Positions 42,795-51,747 are shown, counted from the stretch's first letter. The stretch: DNA of 64,000 bases from DAHUYF01 sp963838385 (GCA_963838385.1 CAWIRE010000006.1:310001-374000), one strand, 5' to 3'. Notes: generated by a model from the sequence alone, not told the origin. Numbers and translations: made by a program.

Positions 42795-45374
42795 ATGATC
42801 GTTCCGCGCGTCTCATCCTCCTTCATTCTGACGTGGTCCGTCTCGGCGTTCATTCTCGGCGCGGCGATGGCGCTCTATGTCAACCTCTCGGTCGTGACCG
42901 CGCTTCGCGACAAGACGGACAGGACGGCCGACGCGCTTTCGCGGATCGAGGTCTTGGTGTCCACGCTGAAGGACGCGGAGACGGGGGAGAGGGGTTTCCT
43001 CCTCACCGGCGACGACGCCTATCTCGAACCCTACCAGCATGCTCTTGCCGCGCTGCGCGGAGATATAGCGGCGGTTGCCGCCTTGGCCGGCTCCGACCCG
43101 GCCCGCAGCCGGATGGTGGCGACAATCGAGACTCTGGCGCGGGATAGGCTCGAGCAATTCCGCGGCGTCATCGAGCTTCGCCGGACGGCGGGGCTGGACG
43201 CGGCGCTCAACGTCGTCCGGACCGGCGAGGGCAAGCGCGTGATGGACGCGATCCGGGCGGAAAGCGCAGCCCTGGAGGAGGATGTTCGCCGGGAGCTTGC
43301 GGCTGAACGCGAGCGGAACGCGCGGATGACCCTTGTCACCGATGTGGCTAGCCTGGGGTCCGGAGCGCTGGCGGTGTTCGTGCTCGCGTTCGTCGCGGCA
43401 GCGCGCCGCCGCATCATCGGGCGTCAAGCGCTCTCAATCGAGGCCCTGTCGCACGACAAGGAACTCGCCGAGTTCGACCGCCTGTCCATGAGCGCGCTGC
43501 TCGACGCGCTGCCGGTGGGCGTGTTCGTGGCTGACAGCAGCGGGCGCGTCCTGCGCGCCAACGCGGTGGCCGAGCGGATCTGGGGCGGGGCGCCGCGCGT
43601 GTCCAACATCGCCGCCTACGGCGAGTACCGCGCCTGGTGGGCCGACACCGGCAGGCCGATCGCGGCGGAGGACTGGGCGATACCGCGGGCGCTCCGGACC
43701 GGCGAGACCTCGATGGGCGAGGTGATCGACATCCGCCGCTTCGACGGGAGCAGCGGCACGATCCTCAATTCGGCGGCCCCGGTGCGCGATTTACAGGGCC
43801 GCGTCTTGGGCGCGGTCGCGGTTCTGCAGGACATCACCGAGTACCGGCGGACCGAACAGGCGTTGCGCGACAGCGAGGCGCGGCTGCGCCGCGTCATCGA
43901 CGAAGCGCCGCTTCCGATCATGGTGCACGCCGAGGACGGCGAGGTCGTGCAATTGAGCCGCGCCTGGACGGAAGCGAGCGGCTATTCGCGCGAGGAGATC
44001 CCGATGGTCGCCGCTTGGACCGAGCGCGCCTACGGCGCTGCGGCGGGTCGCGCGCTCGCGGCGGTCCGCGAGGCGCATGAGTTGACGCGCGGGCGCTACG
44101 AAGGCGGCGAATACATGGTTCGGGTCGCGGACGGCTCGATGCGCCCATGGCTCTTCCGCGCCGCCCCGGTCGGCCGCGACCATAAAGGCCGCCGGCTGCT
44201 CGTCAGTATGGCCATGGACCTGACGGAGATCCGCCATACCGAAGCGGCGCTGAAGGAGAGCGAAGCCCGGTACCGTGCCGTCGTCGACACGGCGGTCGAC
44301 CCGATCGTCGTCATCGACGAGAAGGGCATGATCCAATCGTTCAACCGCGCCGCCGAGAGGCTGTTCGGCTATTCCGCTGCCGAGGTCATCGGACAGAACG
44401 TGTCGACGCTGATGCCGGAGCCCCATCGGCAGGCGCATGATCGTTATCTCGAGCGCTACCGCGTCGGCGGCGAGCAGCGGATCATAGGGGCAGGCCGAGA
44501 AGTCGAAGGGCTTCATCGGGACGGCAGCCTGTTCCCCCTCCACCTCACTGTCGCCGAATGGTGGACCGCGGGTCAGCGCTTCTTCACCGGCATCATGCGC
44601 GACTTGACGGAGCAGAAGCGGCAGGAGGACGCGCTGCGCCAAGCGCAGAAGCTCGATGCCATCGGCCAACTCACGAGCGGCATCGCGCACGACTTCAACA
44701 ATTACTTGACGGTCATTTCCGGCAATCTCGAACGCCTGCAAGAGGCGTGCGCCGACACGCCAAGAGCGCCGCGGATCATCGCCCTGAGCCAGGCCGCGGC
44801 AGAGAGGGCGGAGCATCTGGTCAAACAGCTCCTGGGCTTCTCGCGCCGGCAGCCATTGCGGCCGGAATCTCTCGACCTCAATAAGGTCGCGACCGAGCTC
44901 CAAGAGATGCTGAAACGCGCGTTGCGCGCCGGCATCGAATTGCGGCTGATCCCTGGGCCTGAGCTATGGACCGCCCGAGCCGACCGAAATCAGCTCGAGA
45001 CGGCGCTCTTGAACCTCGTGGTGAATGCCCGCGATGCCATAGCCGAAGGCGGCGGATGGATCGAGGTCCGCACGGCGAACGTCACGCTCGACACTGCCAG
45101 AGCCGGAGCCAAGAACATGGCCCCGGGAGATTATGTCGAAGTCTCTGTCGCTGACACCGGCCTGGGCATGTCGCCGGCGGTTCTAGCGCACGCCTTCGAG
45201 CCCTTTTTCACCACCAAGGCTCCTGGAAAAGGCAGCGGCTTGGGGCTCAGCCAGATCTACGGCTTTGCGATGCAGTCAAATGGAAGCGTAGAAATCGACA
45301 CCCGCGAGGGTGCGGGCACCACGGTGCGGCTTCTGCTGCCACGCGATGTGGCCAGGGAGGAACCGCCAGTCTAG
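42795..45374 (+). CDS. CHASE3/PAS sensor histidine kinase
   Basis: An 859-residue membrane sensor kinase. Order: transmembrane helix (about 9-31), periplasmic CHASE3 domain (about 36-172, with DAETGERGFLLTGDDAYLEPY), second helix (about 178-203), three PAS domains (about 225-345, 358-475, 485-606; the third has FNRAAERLFGYSAAEVIGQNV), HisKA with phospho-acceptor His632 in GIAHDFNNYL, and HATPase (NLVVNARDA, DTGLGM, GKGSGLGLSQIYG). It lacks its own receiver domain and no response regulator is adjacent; the nearest are at 48090 and 48433. The signal is unknown. The gene sits inside the 22-bp inverted repeat. Confidence 0.92.
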   Translation: MIVPRVSSSFILTWSVSAFILGAAMALYVNLSVVTALRDKTDRTADALSRIEVLVSTLKDAETGERGFLLTGDDAYLEPYQHALAALRGDIAAVAALAGSDPARSRMVATIETLARDRLEQFRGVIELRRTAGLDAALNVVRTGEGKRVMDAIRAESAALEEDVRRELAAERERNARMTLVTDVASLGSGALAVFVLAFVAAARRRIIGRQALSIEALSHDKELAEFDRLSMSALLDALPVGVFVADSSGRVLRANAVAERIWGGAPRVSNIAAYGEYRAWWADTGRPIAAEDWAIPRALRTGETSMGEVIDIRRFDGSSGTILNSAAPVRDLQGRVLGAVAVLQDITEYRRTEQALRDSEARLRRVIDEAPLPIMVHAEDGEVVQLSRAWTEASGYSREEIPMVAAWTERAYGAAAGRALAAVREAHELTRGRYEGGEYMVRVADGSMRPWLFRAAPVGRDHKGRRLLVSMAMDLTEIRHTEAALKESEARYRAVVDTAVDPIVVIDEKGMIQSFNRAAERLFGYSAAEVIGQNVSTLMPEPHRQAHDRYLERYRVGGEQRIIGAGREVEGLHRDGSLFPLHLTVAEWWTAGQRFFTGIMRDLTEQKRQEDALRQAQKLDAIGQLTSGIAHDFNNYLTVISGNLERLQEACADTPRAPRIIALSQAAAERAEHLVKQLLGFSRRQPLRPESLDLNKVATELQEMLKRALRAGIELRLIPGPELWTARADRNQLETALLNLVVNARDAIAEGGGWIEVRTANVTLDTARAGAKNMAPGDYVEVSVADTGLGMSPAVLAHAFEPFFTTKAPGKGSGLGLSQIYGFAMQSNGSVEIDTREGAGTTVRLLLPRDVAREEPPV

Positions 45375-45800
45375 CTCCCGTGGAATGCCGGTACCTATCC
45401 CGCTAGACGCCGTCGCGAGCATCCCGGACGTAATCCGTATGTGCGGTAGAACGTCCGGGTTTGGCAAATCCTGCAAGTGCTGATTGGCGCTCGCGATGAC
45501 CGCTCCAGAATCGAGAGCGGACTTATCGACCGCCCCTGTTGATCACTTCCCTGCGCTAACCGGATAGGGAGACAGGAGCGATCGCGGACGTTTTAGCCAA
45601 AGTTTCGGCGATTGAGTTGCTCAACTCCGGCGATTGCAAGGAATTGGTGACGATCGCGCCGCATCATCGGCCCCGCCGGCGACCAGGCCTCACCCCACCT
45701 CACCCCAACCCTCTCCGCCCTGGGCAGAGGAGAGAGCCGCGGAGCGAGGCGACGGGAGCGGCGTTTGGCGCGCCGCTCCGGGTGATTTACACTCGCTTTC
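45375..45800. other. 426-base gap with repeats, no gene
   Basis: The spacer before comEC has no credible frame. It holds the right copy of the 22-bp inverted repeat (45550-45571), a small GAGTTG-ct-CAACTC hairpin flanked by two direct copies of CGGCGATTG near 45607-45637, a palindromic block CACCCCAACCCTCTCC...GGAGAG of a kind common in alphaproteobacterial intergenic DNA, and a perfect 9-bp hairpin (45755-45779) twenty bases before the comEC start. Confidence 0.6.
45550..45571 (-). repeat. 22-bp inverted repeat, right copy
   Basis: CCTGCGCTAACCGGATAGGG followed by AG is the exact reverse complement of 42077-42098. It lies 175 bases after the sensor kinase stop codon. Together the two copies look like ends of an inserted unit or a pair of recognition sites; no transposase or recombinase gene lies between them. 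Confidence 0.9.
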
Positions 45801-47960
45801 ATGCAACCCAGGGAGGGTGGCGATCTCGCGATCGGGACGCCGCCGCCGGCGGCCGCTGCGGGCCGCATCGAGGAGGGGGCGCGCTGGCTCGTCGCCAACG
45901 CGCTCGCCGAGCGCGAGCGCTGGCCGCTCTGGGTCCCGGTGCTGGTCGGCGCCGGCATCGGGCTTTACTTCTGGCTGACGGTCGAGCCGCCGCTGGGGCT
46001 GGCGCTGGTCGCGGCGGCGCTGGCGCTGCTGGCGGCGTTTGCCGCGATCCGGGCGCAGCGCCGTGTCGCTCCGGCCGTGGCATGCGCGGCGCTGGCGCTC
46101 GGCTTTGCCGCGGCGGCGCTGCAAAGCTGGTATGTGGCGGCGCCGGTGCTGGCGCATCGCCTCAACGGGGTTGCGATCGAGGGCCGGCTGCTGTCGGTCG
46201 AGCCGCTGCCCGAAGGCACGCGGCTGCTGCTGGCGCCGCGCAGCATCGAGCGCGTCGCAGCCGCCCAGTTGCCCGCCCGCATCCGCATCAGCCTCAAAAA
46301 AGACGCGCCGGATCTCCTTCCCGGCCAGTGGCTCCGGCTCAAGGCCGGGCTCTTCCCGCCTTCGGCGCCGGCGATGCCGGGGGCCTATGATTTCCAGCGC
46401 CGGGCCTGGTTCGACCGGCTGGGCGCGGTGGGCTTCACCCGCGGCGCCGTCGAGACCATCGCGCCGCCGGCGGGCGAGGGGCCGTCGCGCTGGCGCGCCG
46501 CGGTGGAGGCGGTGCGCACCATCGTCTCCGCCCGCATCCGCGCGGCGCTGCCCGGCGACACCGGCGCCATCGCCGCGGCGCTGATCGCCGGCGAGACCCA
46601 TGCCATCCCGCCGGCGGAGGCCGGGCATTTCCGCGATGCGGGGCTCGCCCACATCCTGGTGATCGCGGGCCTCCATATGGGCATGGTGGCGGCGGCGGTG
46701 TTCTTCGCGCTGCGCGCCGCCCTCGCGCTGATCCCGGCGTTGGCGCTGCGCTATCCCATCAAGAAATGGGCGGCCGCGGGCGCGCTGCTCGCGGCATTTC
46801 TCTACCTGCTGCTGTCGGGCGCCACCGTGCCGTCGCGCCGCGCCTTCGCGATGACCGGGCTGGTGCTGCTCGCCGTGCTGGTCGATCGCCTCAGCCTCTC
46901 GGCGCGCACCATCGCCTATGCTGCGCTCGCCATCATGCTGATGATGCCGGAAGCGGCGGCCGGGCCGAGCTTCCAGATGTCGTTTGCCGCGGTGGTCGGC
47001 CTCGTCGCCTTCTACGAGGCGATGCGCCCGCGCCTGTCGCAATGGCACCGCCATGCCGGGCTCGCGCGGCGCTGCGGGCTCTACCTGCTCGGCATCGCGC
47101 TGACCACGGTGGTCACCACCGTCGCGACCATGCCGTTCACCATCTATCACTTCAACCGCTTCCCGCTCTATTCGGTGGTGGCGAACGCGCTGGCGGTGCC
47201 GATCACCGGCTTCTGGATCATGCCCTGGGCGCTGGTCGCCTGCCTGCTGATGCCGTTCGGCGCCGAGGGGCTGGCGCTGGCGCCGATGGGCTGGGGCATC
47301 GATGGGGTGAAGGCGATCGCCGATGGCGTGACCTCCTGGCCGGGCGCGGTGGTGAGCCTGCCGAGCATGCCGCCCGAAGGGCTGATGCTGCTGGGGCTGG
47401 GCGGCTTGTGGCTCTGCATCTGGACAAGGGCCTGGCGCTGGCTGGGGCTGGCGCCGATCGCGCTGGGCTATGCCAGCCTGCTGCTGGTGCGGCCGCCCGA
47501 CCTGCTGGTGACGGCCGAGGCGGGCGAGGCGCCGCTGATCGCGGTGCGCGCGGTTGATGGCGGCTATCTGCTGTCGAGCGTGCGCCGCGAGGGCTTCGTG
47601 CGCGACACCTGGACGCGCCGCGGCGCGACCGACAGCGGCACGGCCTGGCCCGCGACCGGCAGCAGCGCCGATGGCCGGCTCGCCTGCGACGCCCAGAGCT
47701 GCGTCTACCACGCGGCCGATCATGTGGTGTCGCTGATCCGCGATCCCGCGGCGCTGGCGCGCGACTGTCCCCAGGCCGATCTGGTGGTGAGCCCGGTGCC
47801 CTCCTGGCGGCTCTGCCACGGCCCGCGGATCATCGACAGCATCGACCTGCGGCGCAAAGGCGCGCATGCGGTGTGGCTCGATCCCGGCGGCATCCGCATC
47901 GAGACGGTGGCGGAGTGGCGCGGCGTCAGGCCCTGGGCGCCGGCGGCGGAGAGGCGGTGA
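45801..47960 (+). CDS. comEC: ComEC/Rec2 family competence protein
   Basis: A 719-residue polytopic inner-membrane protein of the ComEC/Rec2 family, the channel for single-stranded DNA uptake in transformable bacteria. After a short cytoplasmic start and N-terminal helices comes a soluble DUF4131/OB-like part (about 110-230), then the competence domain with ILVIAGLHMGMVAA, SGATVPSRRAFAMT and eight or more helices. The C-terminus is short and lacks the full metallo-beta-lactamase domain, as is common in alphaproteobacteria. Whether the strain is transformable cannot be told; comEC is conserved in this place regardless. Confidence 0.92.
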   Translation: MQPREGGDLAIGTPPPAAAAGRIEEGARWLVANALAERERWPLWVPVLVGAGIGLYFWLTVEPPLGLALVAAALALLAAFAAIRAQRRVAPAVACAALALGFAAAALQSWYVAAPVLAHRLNGVAIEGRLLSVEPLPEGTRLLLAPRSIERVAAAQLPARIRISLKKDAPDLLPGQWLRLKAGLFPPSAPAMPGAYDFQRRAWFDRLGAVGFTRGAVETIAPPAGEGPSRWRAAVEAVRTIVSARIRAALPGDTGAIAAALIAGETHAIPPAEAGHFRDAGLAHILVIAGLHMGMVAAAVFFALRAALALIPALALRYPIKKWAAAGALLAAFLYLLLSGATVPSRRAFAMTGLVLLAVLVDRLSLSARTIAYAALAIMLMMPEAAAGPSFQMSFAAVVGLVAFYEAMRPRLSQWHRHAGLARRCGLYLLGIALTTVVTTVATMPFTIYHFNRFPLYSVVANALAVPITGFWIMPWALVACLLMPFGAEGLALAPMGWGIDGVKAIADGVTSWPGAVVSLPSMPPEGLMLLGLGGLWLCIWTRAWRWLGLAPIALGYASLLLVRPPDLLVTAEAGEAPLIAVRAVDGGYLLSSVRREGFVRDTWTRRGATDSGTAWPATGSSADGRLACDAQSCVYHAADHVVSLIRDPAALARDCPQADLVVSPVPSWRLCHGPRIIDSIDLRRKGAHAVWLDPGGIRIETVAEWRGVRPWAPAAERR

Positions 47961-48089
47961 GGGGGGCCGCCCATGTCGTCGAATTCGGGTCGGTTGCCAA
48001 AGTCCACTGGGAAACGTATCCAACCTAGAAGTTCGCTGGGATCAAAGATAAGTGTCGCGCGTTGGACGTGGGTGGGCACTTTGTACACG

Positions 48090-48428
48090 ATGCTTATCGT
48101 CGATGACGATCCGCTGGTGCTGGAGGTCGTCGCCGCGGTTCTCGCCGAGCCCGGCTACCATGTGGTAACCGCGGGCGACGGCTATGAGGCAATTCGCCTC
48201 CTGGCCGACCGGCACTTCGATCTGATGATCACCGACATCAAAATGCCGGGCCTCGACGGGGTGCAACTCGGCATCCAGGCAAAGCTCATGCGCCCGCGTC
48301 TGCACATCATCTACATCACCGCCTTTGCCGATGCCGCTCAGAAGGCGGAATACGGCATGGTCCTCGAGAAGCCCATCCGCGCCGCCGAACTCGTCAAAAC
48401 CGTTCGGCAGGAAATGGCCGCCAGCTAG
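48090..48428 (+). CDS. single-domain response regulator
   Basis: A 112-residue receiver domain without an output domain. The acidic pocket is MLIVDDDPLV, phospho-acceptor Asp49 lies in LMITDIKMPGLDG, the switch threonine in IYITAF and the conserved lysine in VLEKPI. A TTG three codons upstream (48081) is an alternative start. It is convergent with a second receiver gene, the stop codons being only four bases apart. It may relay from the CHASE3/PAS kinase 3 kb upstream, which lacks a receiver; this is inference. Confidence 0.85.
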   Translation: MLIVDDDPLVLEVVAAVLAEPGYHVVTAGDGYEAIRLLADRHFDLMITDIKMPGLDGVQLGIQAKLMRPRLHIIYITAFADAAQKAEYGMVLEKPIRAAELVKTVRQEMAAS

Positions 48429-48432
48429 GCTC

Positions 48433-48780
48433 CTAGGGCGAGGCCGAGACGCGGTCGATAACGGCAAGCAACTCTCGGGGACGAATGGGCTTCATCAGGT
48501 ATTCGTGCCGATCGAGCCGACCCGGCCGGGTCCGCAACGCATGCCCGGTGAGGATCAGCATCTTGATGCCGAGCTCGCTCGCCCGGTCGGCGATGTCGGC
48601 CCCGTTGCCGTCGGGTAGGCCGACATCCGCCAGCAGCAGGTCGTGAGAACGATGGGCGAGCAGCAGTTCTGCCGCCGCTGCTGTCGTGGCCTTGCTCACC
48701 TTGTAGCCGGCCCCTAACAGGGCGTGCTCCAGCAGCATTCCCACGTCTTGATCGTCCTCCACCAACAGAATGCGATACAT
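48433..48780 (-). CDS. single-domain response regulator
   Basis: A 115-residue receiver-only protein on the reverse strand: RILLVEDDQDVG gives the acidic pocket, Asp52 in LLLADVGLPDG the phospho-acceptor, Thr in LILTGHA and Lys in EYLMKPI the switch residues. It is not a recent duplicate of the neighbour at 48090, since the two differ outside the family motifs. The pair is convergent with a four-base gap, an arrangement in which transcripts would overlap at their 3' ends. Confidence 0.87.
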   Translation of the reverse strand: MYRILLVEDDQDVGMLLEHALLGAGYKVSKATTAAAAELLLAHRSHDLLLADVGLPDGNGADIADRASELGIKMLILTGHALRTRPGRLDRHEYLMKPIRPRELLAVIDRVSASP

Positions 48781-48986
48781 CGCCCGCGGCCGATTTCATT
48801 TGCCGCAGCGTATAAAGCTCAGGCGCTCACGATGCCATTGACCCAAAAGTGTCGTGGACGGAAGGCCGCATTCTGCGGCGCAACCGGCGGAGAGGGACGG
48901 GAGCGGCGGAGCAACTTGCGCGATCGCATTGGTGTCACTTGCGCCGCGGCGCTCGTTCACAAGAGAGCAGCAGAGTGGAGGAGGTC

Positions 48987-49307
48987 ATGAAGCGCCTCGT
49001 TCTCACCATGGCATCGGTTCTCGCCTTGGGCCTCGCTCCGGCCGCCGCCCTGGCAGGGCAGACGACCGGGACCAGTGCGGGGCCGGGCGTCAGGGCCACC
49101 GTGAGCCCGACCAACACCGCGACCGACCAGACGAATATGGGCACCTATCCCACCGGCCCGGGGCATCCCGCCAATTGCGGCCCGGGCACCAACGGCCAGA
49201 GCAGCAGCGCGAGCGGCGCGACGAACGGCGCGCGCGCCGGCAACGCCTGCGAGGGCTATGGCAGCTCGACGCCGCCGGGGAGCAGCGGCTCATCCGGCCA
49301 GCGCTGA
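48987..49307 (+). CDS. small secreted Gly/Ser/Asn-rich protein
   Basis: A 106-residue protein with a typical signal peptide (MKRLVLTMASVLALGLAPAAALA) and a mature part of about 83 residues rich in Gly, Ser, Thr, Asn and Pro, of low complexity, with two cysteines in HPANCGPG and GNACEGYG. No family is recognised. The ATG is preceded by GGAGGAGG, a strong ribosome-binding site, which supports this start. A hairpin (49314-49334, GCCGAAG/CTTCGGC) follows the stop. It lies directly left of the insertion sequence. Confidence 0.7.
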   Translation: MKRLVLTMASVLALGLAPAAALAGQTTGTSAGPGVRATVSPTNTATDQTNMGTYPTGPGHPANCGPGTNGQSSSASGATNGARAGNACEGYGSSTPPGSSGSSGQR

Positions 49308-49313
49308 GCGCGA

Positions 49314-49334
49314 GCCGAAGACGCCCGCTTCGGC
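49314..49334 (+). terminator. possible terminator hairpin after small secreted protein
   Basis: GCCGAAG and CTTCGGC form a perfect 7-bp stem seven bases after the stop codon. The sequence after it (CGGGCACTTTCCGCTTTTCC) is only weakly T-rich, so termination is possible but not convincing. Confidence 0.35.
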
Positions 49335-49377
49335 CGGGCACTTTCCGCTTTTCCGTCGTCATGCGTGGGCTCGTCCC

Positions 49378-50649
49378 ACGGCTGTCCGGTTCGGTTTTTG
49401 TGGACGAAGCGCATGGCGTTGATTCTACTCGGTCCTGGACGTTGCCAAACGTTCCCGGACACGAAACGAGGACCAGCGCCATGCGGCATCAGAATAGCGT
49501 ATTTCATGGTGTTCTTAAGCACGTTCCGTGGCCGGTGTTCGACCGGGTGGTAGAAGCCCATGCGGCTGATGCGCGAGTCCGCCGGCTGACGACGAAGAGC
49601 CAGTTTGCGGCGCTGCTTTATGGACAGCTGTCGGGTGCCTTGAGCCTGCGCGAGATCGTGGGCGGGCTGGAGAGCCACGCGGACCGGCTCTACCATCTCG
49701 GTGTCGAGCCGCCACGGCGCTCGACCCTGAGCGATGCCAACGCCGGGCGGCCGGCGGCGGTTTTCGCGGAGCTTCTGGCGGTACTGATGGCGCAGGCCCA
49801 TCGCGGCCTGCGGCGCAAGCTTAGCGAGACTGTCTATCTCATCGACGCCACAGGCGTGCGGCTGACCGGGTACAGCGCCGACTGGGCTCGGTTCTCGGCC
49901 GGGGTATGCGGTGCCAAAGTGCATGTCATCTACGATGCCGACGCCGATCGTCCGATCTATGCCGCCGTCAGCGCGGCCAACGTCACCGACATCAGCGTTG
50001 CGCAACAAATGCCGATCGAAGCCGGAGCCACCTATGTCTTCGACCTCGGTTACTACGACTACGGCTGGTGGGCGAAGCTCGACGCGGCGCAATGCCGCAT
50101 CGTGACCCGCTTTAAGTCCAACAGCCCGCTCGAACTCATCGAGGAGCTGCCCGTCGCCCAGGGCAGCGAAATCCTCAGTGATCGCATCGGCTTCCTCCCC
50201 GCGCGCCAGTGCAACAACCGGCGCAACCCCATGCAGCACGCCGTGCGCGAGGTCCGGGTCATGACCGAGACGGGCAAGATCTTGCGCCTGCTGAGCAATG
50301 ATCTCGATGCAACGGCGCGGGAGATCGCCGATCTTTACAAGCGCCGCTGGGCGATCGAGCTGTTCTTCCGCTGGGTCAAGCAGACCTTGAAGATCACCCG
50401 CTTCCTTGGCATTTCCGAAAACGCCGTCCGCACTCAGATCGCGGTGGCGCTGATTGCCTTCCTCCTGCTTCGCCTCGCTCAGGCGACACAATCCGCCATT
50501 CGAAGCCCTCTCGCCTTCGCCAGACTGGTTCGCGCCAACCTGATGCACCGCAGGCCCATCGATCGACTGTTGCAGCTCGATCCACCCCCGCAGATCAACG
50601 GCGCTCAAATGGCCCTCCAATGGAACTGAAACCCGAACCGGACAGCCGT
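49378..50649 (+). mobile_element. complete IS4-family insertion sequence (1272 bp)
   Basis: Perfect 17-bp terminal inverted repeats, ACGGCTGTCCGGTTCGG (49378-49394) and its complement (50633-50649), enclose one intact transposase gene. Both sides carry the 11-bp direct repeat GGGCTCGTCCC (49367-49377 and 50650-50660), which fits the 10-12 bp target duplications of IS4-family elements. The identical repeats and intact gene suggest a recent, possibly active insertion. Confidence 0.9.
49481..50629 (+). CDS. IS4-family transposase
   Basis: A 382-residue DDE transposase. It has an N-terminal DUF4372-like region (HGVLKHVPWPVFDRVVEAH), catalytic Asp122 in YLIDATGVRL, Asp188 in VFDLGYYDYGWW and Glu293 in the YREK-type signature YKRRWAIELFFRWVKQ. 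No frameshift or stop interrupts it, so it is probably functional. The frame stays open far upstream, but the ATG at 49481 fits the family N-terminus, lies 87 bases inside the left end, and the upstream part belongs to flanking DNA. Confidence 0.93.
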   Translation: MRHQNSVFHGVLKHVPWPVFDRVVEAHAADARVRRLTTKSQFAALLYGQLSGALSLREIVGGLESHADRLYHLGVEPPRRSTLSDANAGRPAAVFAELLAVLMAQAHRGLRRKLSETVYLIDATGVRLTGYSADWARFSAGVCGAKVHVIYDADADRPIYAAVSAANVTDISVAQQMPIEAGATYVFDLGYYDYGWWAKLDAAQCRIVTRFKSNSPLELIEELPVAQGSEILSDRIGFLPARQCNNRRNPMQHAVREVRVMTETGKILRLLSNDLDATAREIADLYKRRWAIELFFRWVKQTLKITRFLGISENAVRTQIAVALIAFLLLRLAQATQSAIRSPLAFARLVRANLMHRRPIDRLLQLDPPPQINGAQMALQWN

Positions 50650-50817
50650 GGGCTCGTCCCGCGCATCCACGTCGCGCAGCATGCTCGCTGGAAGGCGTGG
50701 ATGGCCGGGACAAGCCTGGACAAGCCCGGCCATGACGATGGAGGGGTATCGGCGATTTTCCCCGGCGTTGACAAGGGGCGCCGCGCGTTCTCCACTGGGG
50801 GAAACGGGAGGGAGGCC

Positions 50818-51693
50818 ATGGGGCTCGAGCTCAGACCGCTGCATCCGCTGTTCGTCGCCGAGGCGTCGGGGGTCGATCTCGGCCGGCCGCTGGCGCCGGA
50901 GACGGTGCGGGCCATCGATGCCGCGATGGACCGCCATGGCGTGCTGGTGTTCCGCGACCAGCCGCTCGACCAGGACCAGCAGATCGCCTTCGCCCGTTCC
51001 TTCGGCACGCTCGATATCGGGCTGCGCCGCGCCACCAAGGGGCCGCACCGCTTCAAATACGACGAGCTCATCGACATCTCGAACGTCGCTGCCGACGGCG
51101 CCATCGCCGCGCGCGACAGCCGCCGCGTCGCCAGCATGGTGGCCAACCAGCTCTGGCACAGCGACAGCTCCTTCCAGAGCCCGGCGGCGAAATATTCGAT
51201 GCTGTCGGCGGTGGCGCTGCCGTCCTGGGGCGGCGAGACCGAATATGCCGACCTGCGCGCCGCCTATGACGCGCTGCCGGCGAGCCTCAAGGCCGAGCTC
51301 GACGGGCTCGAGGCCGAGCATTACGCGCTGCATTCGCGGATGATGCTCGGCAGCACCGAGTGGAGCGAGGCGGAGAAGAATGTGCTGCCGCCGGTGCGCT
51401 GGCCGCTCGTGCGCACCCATCCGGGATCGCAGCGCAAGCTGCTCTTCGTCGGCATCCATGCGCGCGAGATCGTCGGCTGGACGCTGCCCGAGGGCCGCAT
51501 GATGCTGGCCGATCTGCTGGAGCACGCGACGCAGCGGCAGTTCGTCCATCGCCATGAATGGCGGGTCGGCGATCTCGTGATGTGGGACAACCGCGCCACG
51601 CTCCATCGCGGCCGGCGCTATGATTTGAGCGAGCGCCGCGAGCTCCGGCGCACCACGACGATGGCGCTGGAGACGGAGGAGGCGGCAGCTTAG
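50818..51693 (+). CDS. TauD/TfdA family alpha-ketoglutarate-dependent dioxygenase
   Basis: A 291-residue Fe(II)/2-oxoglutarate dioxygenase. The iron triad is in LWHSDSSFQ (HxD) and RATLHRGRRYD (second His), and the 2-oxoglutarate arginine in RELRRTTTMA. The N-terminus LELRPLHPLFVAEASGVDLGRPL resembles TfdA-type enzymes acting on phenoxyacetates or related ether or sulfonate substrates; the true substrate cannot be told. The ATG follows GGGAGGGAGG. It is flanked by the insertion sequence and by palindromic repeats and has no partner genes. Confidence 0.87.
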   Translation: MGLELRPLHPLFVAEASGVDLGRPLAPETVRAIDAAMDRHGVLVFRDQPLDQDQQIAFARSFGTLDIGLRRATKGPHRFKYDELIDISNVAADGAIAARDSRRVASMVANQLWHSDSSFQSPAAKYSMLSAVALPSWGGETEYADLRAAYDALPASLKAELDGLEAEHYALHSRMMLGSTEWSEAEKNVLPPVRWPLVRTHPGSQRKLLFVGIHAREIVGWTLPEGRMMLADLLEHATQRQFVHRHEWRVGDLVMWDNRATLHRGRRYDLSERRELRRTTTMALETEEAAA

Positions 51694-51747
51694 GCGCGAG
51701 CGCGCAGCGCTCGTCGCCGGCGGCGTCAGCGCTTGGCGCAGCCAAGC
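51691..51747 (+). repeat. palindromic repeat (GC-rich family A)
   Basis: Starting at the stop codon of the dioxygenase gene, GGCGCGAGCGCGCAGCGCTC and GTCGCCGGCGGCG match one arm of the palindrome at 52742-52806 and part of the block at 10794-10955; a GCTTGGC-gca-GCCAAGC hairpin follows. Confidence 0.65.

Larger units (their letters stand above)
49353..50755. repeat. palindromic intergenic repeat split by the insertion sequence
   Basis: Joining the sequence left of the insertion (CGTCGTCATGCGTGGGCTCG) to that right of it (GTCCCGCGCATCCACG onward to about 50755) restores a repeat with two facing halves: CATGCGTGGGCTCGTCCCGC ... GGATGGCCGGGACAAGC and CAAGCCCGGCCATGACGATGG. Such repeats are common between alphaproteobacterial genes. 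The insertion sequence therefore used a pre-existing palindromic repeat as target. Confidence 0.6.

Noticed and set aside
42161..42816. Reverse-strand frames of 155-167 codons in the gap before the sensor kinase
   Set aside because: They overlap each other in different frames, have no recognisable motif or ribosome-binding site, and one runs into the kinase gene.
50768..50796. TTGACA upstream of the TauD-like gene as a promoter
   Set aside because: The hexamer 17 bases downstream (TCCACT) matches the -10 consensus in only three of six positions.
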